Assembly: GCA_030682755.1 (NCBI GenBank)
Contig: JAUXNR010000895.1
Location: forward strand, 1 to 5,092
Origin: Flavobacterium sp.
GTDB taxonomy: Bacteria; Bacteroidota; Bacteroidia; Flavobacteriales; Flavobacteriaceae
DNA: 5,092 nucleotides
Reading direction: 5' to 3'
The translations under genes and the position numbers were made by a program. The notes under the pieces are model-generated. The model ran no database searches, was not told the origin of the DNA, and saw only the letters and a list, made by a program, of their open reading frames with translations. Every line of letters starts with the position of its first letter. The first letter of the stretch is position 1. Shown piece by piece: positions 5,061 through 5,092 of the stretch.

Positions 5061-5092
5061 TATTCAAGGAATTTCCCGCAATCAGCTACAAA
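5053..5092 (+). CDS. Transposase N-terminus, probably IS1182 family, cut by window edge
   Basis: Only 13 codons are in the window: MQHIQGISRNQLQ. The pattern of a start Met, then H-I-(Q/K)-G-I-S-R-x-Q-L-Q, is how many Bacteroidota IS1182-family transposases begin, in my recollection of that family. The ATG is the first possible start after an in-frame stop at 5032-5034. It is the only protein-coding start on the plus strand that looks real, divergent from the metal module. The DDE catalytic region lies beyond the edge, so activity cannot be judged. The evidence is short and the family call is provisional. Confidence 0.55.
   Translation, partial: MQHIQGISRNQLQ

Larger units (their letters stand above)
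4971..5092 (+). mobile_element. Left end of an insertion sequence (probably IS1182 family), truncated by window edge
   Basis: The transposase start at 5053 implies an element whose left end lies between it and the metal module. The likely border is around 4971, where the palindrome remnant ends and a short hairpin begins. GAcTGTGA (4972-4979) pairs with TCACAaTC (4987-4994), seven of eight bases, with a seven-base loop. The remainder to 5052 is AT-rich without other features. The right end, the terminal inverted repeat match and the target duplication are outside the window, so the exact border is inferred. Confidence 0.5.

Noticed and set aside
1..5092. CRISPR arrays, tRNA or rRNA genes
   Set aside because: No regularly spaced direct repeats, and no cloverleaf or rRNA-like segments were found on either strand by eye.

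Overview
The window looks like an accessory stretch of a Bacteroidota chromosome or plasmid, most likely from the Flavobacteriia/Cytophagia/Chitinophagia side of the phylum. The coding DNA is AT-rich, start codons lack Shine-Dalgarno sequences, possible -7 boxes follow the TAnnTTTG pattern, the exported proteins have Bacteroidota-style signals, and the MerTP fusion plus GDCCVxC pair is typical of that phylum. All complete genes read on the minus strand, so biological order runs from right to left.

Right edge (about 4971-5092): the first 13 codons of a plus-strand transposase, probably IS1182 family, preceded by a short AT-rich end region. This insertion seems to have landed in, and cut off, a palindromic boundary element of which only the tip (CCGCATAAC, 4959-4967) remains. 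Next on the minus strand is a compact metal module: merTP (4917-4315, three membrane helices plus a periplasmic HMA domain) overlapping by ATGA a 69-residue, 11-cysteine GDCCVxC protein (4318-4109). No mercuric reductase or metal-responsive regulator is present.

The middle region (3818-1898) is a two-gene surface module of unknown function. It holds a 376-residue lipoprotein with an acidic N-terminal half and a strongly basic C-terminal part, whose end overlaps by 26 bases a 271-residue predicted outer-membrane beta-barrel. The left third (1685 to the edge) is the 5' portion, 561 codons, of a large gene I do not recognise. It has a helical/coiled-coil N-terminal half, a beta-rich second half and no export signal.

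The most interesting structure is not a gene. The surface module sits between two 137-bp imperfect palindromes (1760-1896 and 3940-4076). They share an outer GTTGTACAAC palindrome, a TTTGCGT/ACGCAAA stem next to a GC-rich stem, and an unrelated inner part. They point in opposite directions, and one begins a single base after the barrel gene's stop codon. They resemble integron attC sites in size and layout but do not match the attC core consensus well. Together with the third, half element, they divide the window into separate transcription units like modules of a mosaic. The metal module is also visibly richer in G+C than its neighbours, consistent with separate origins.
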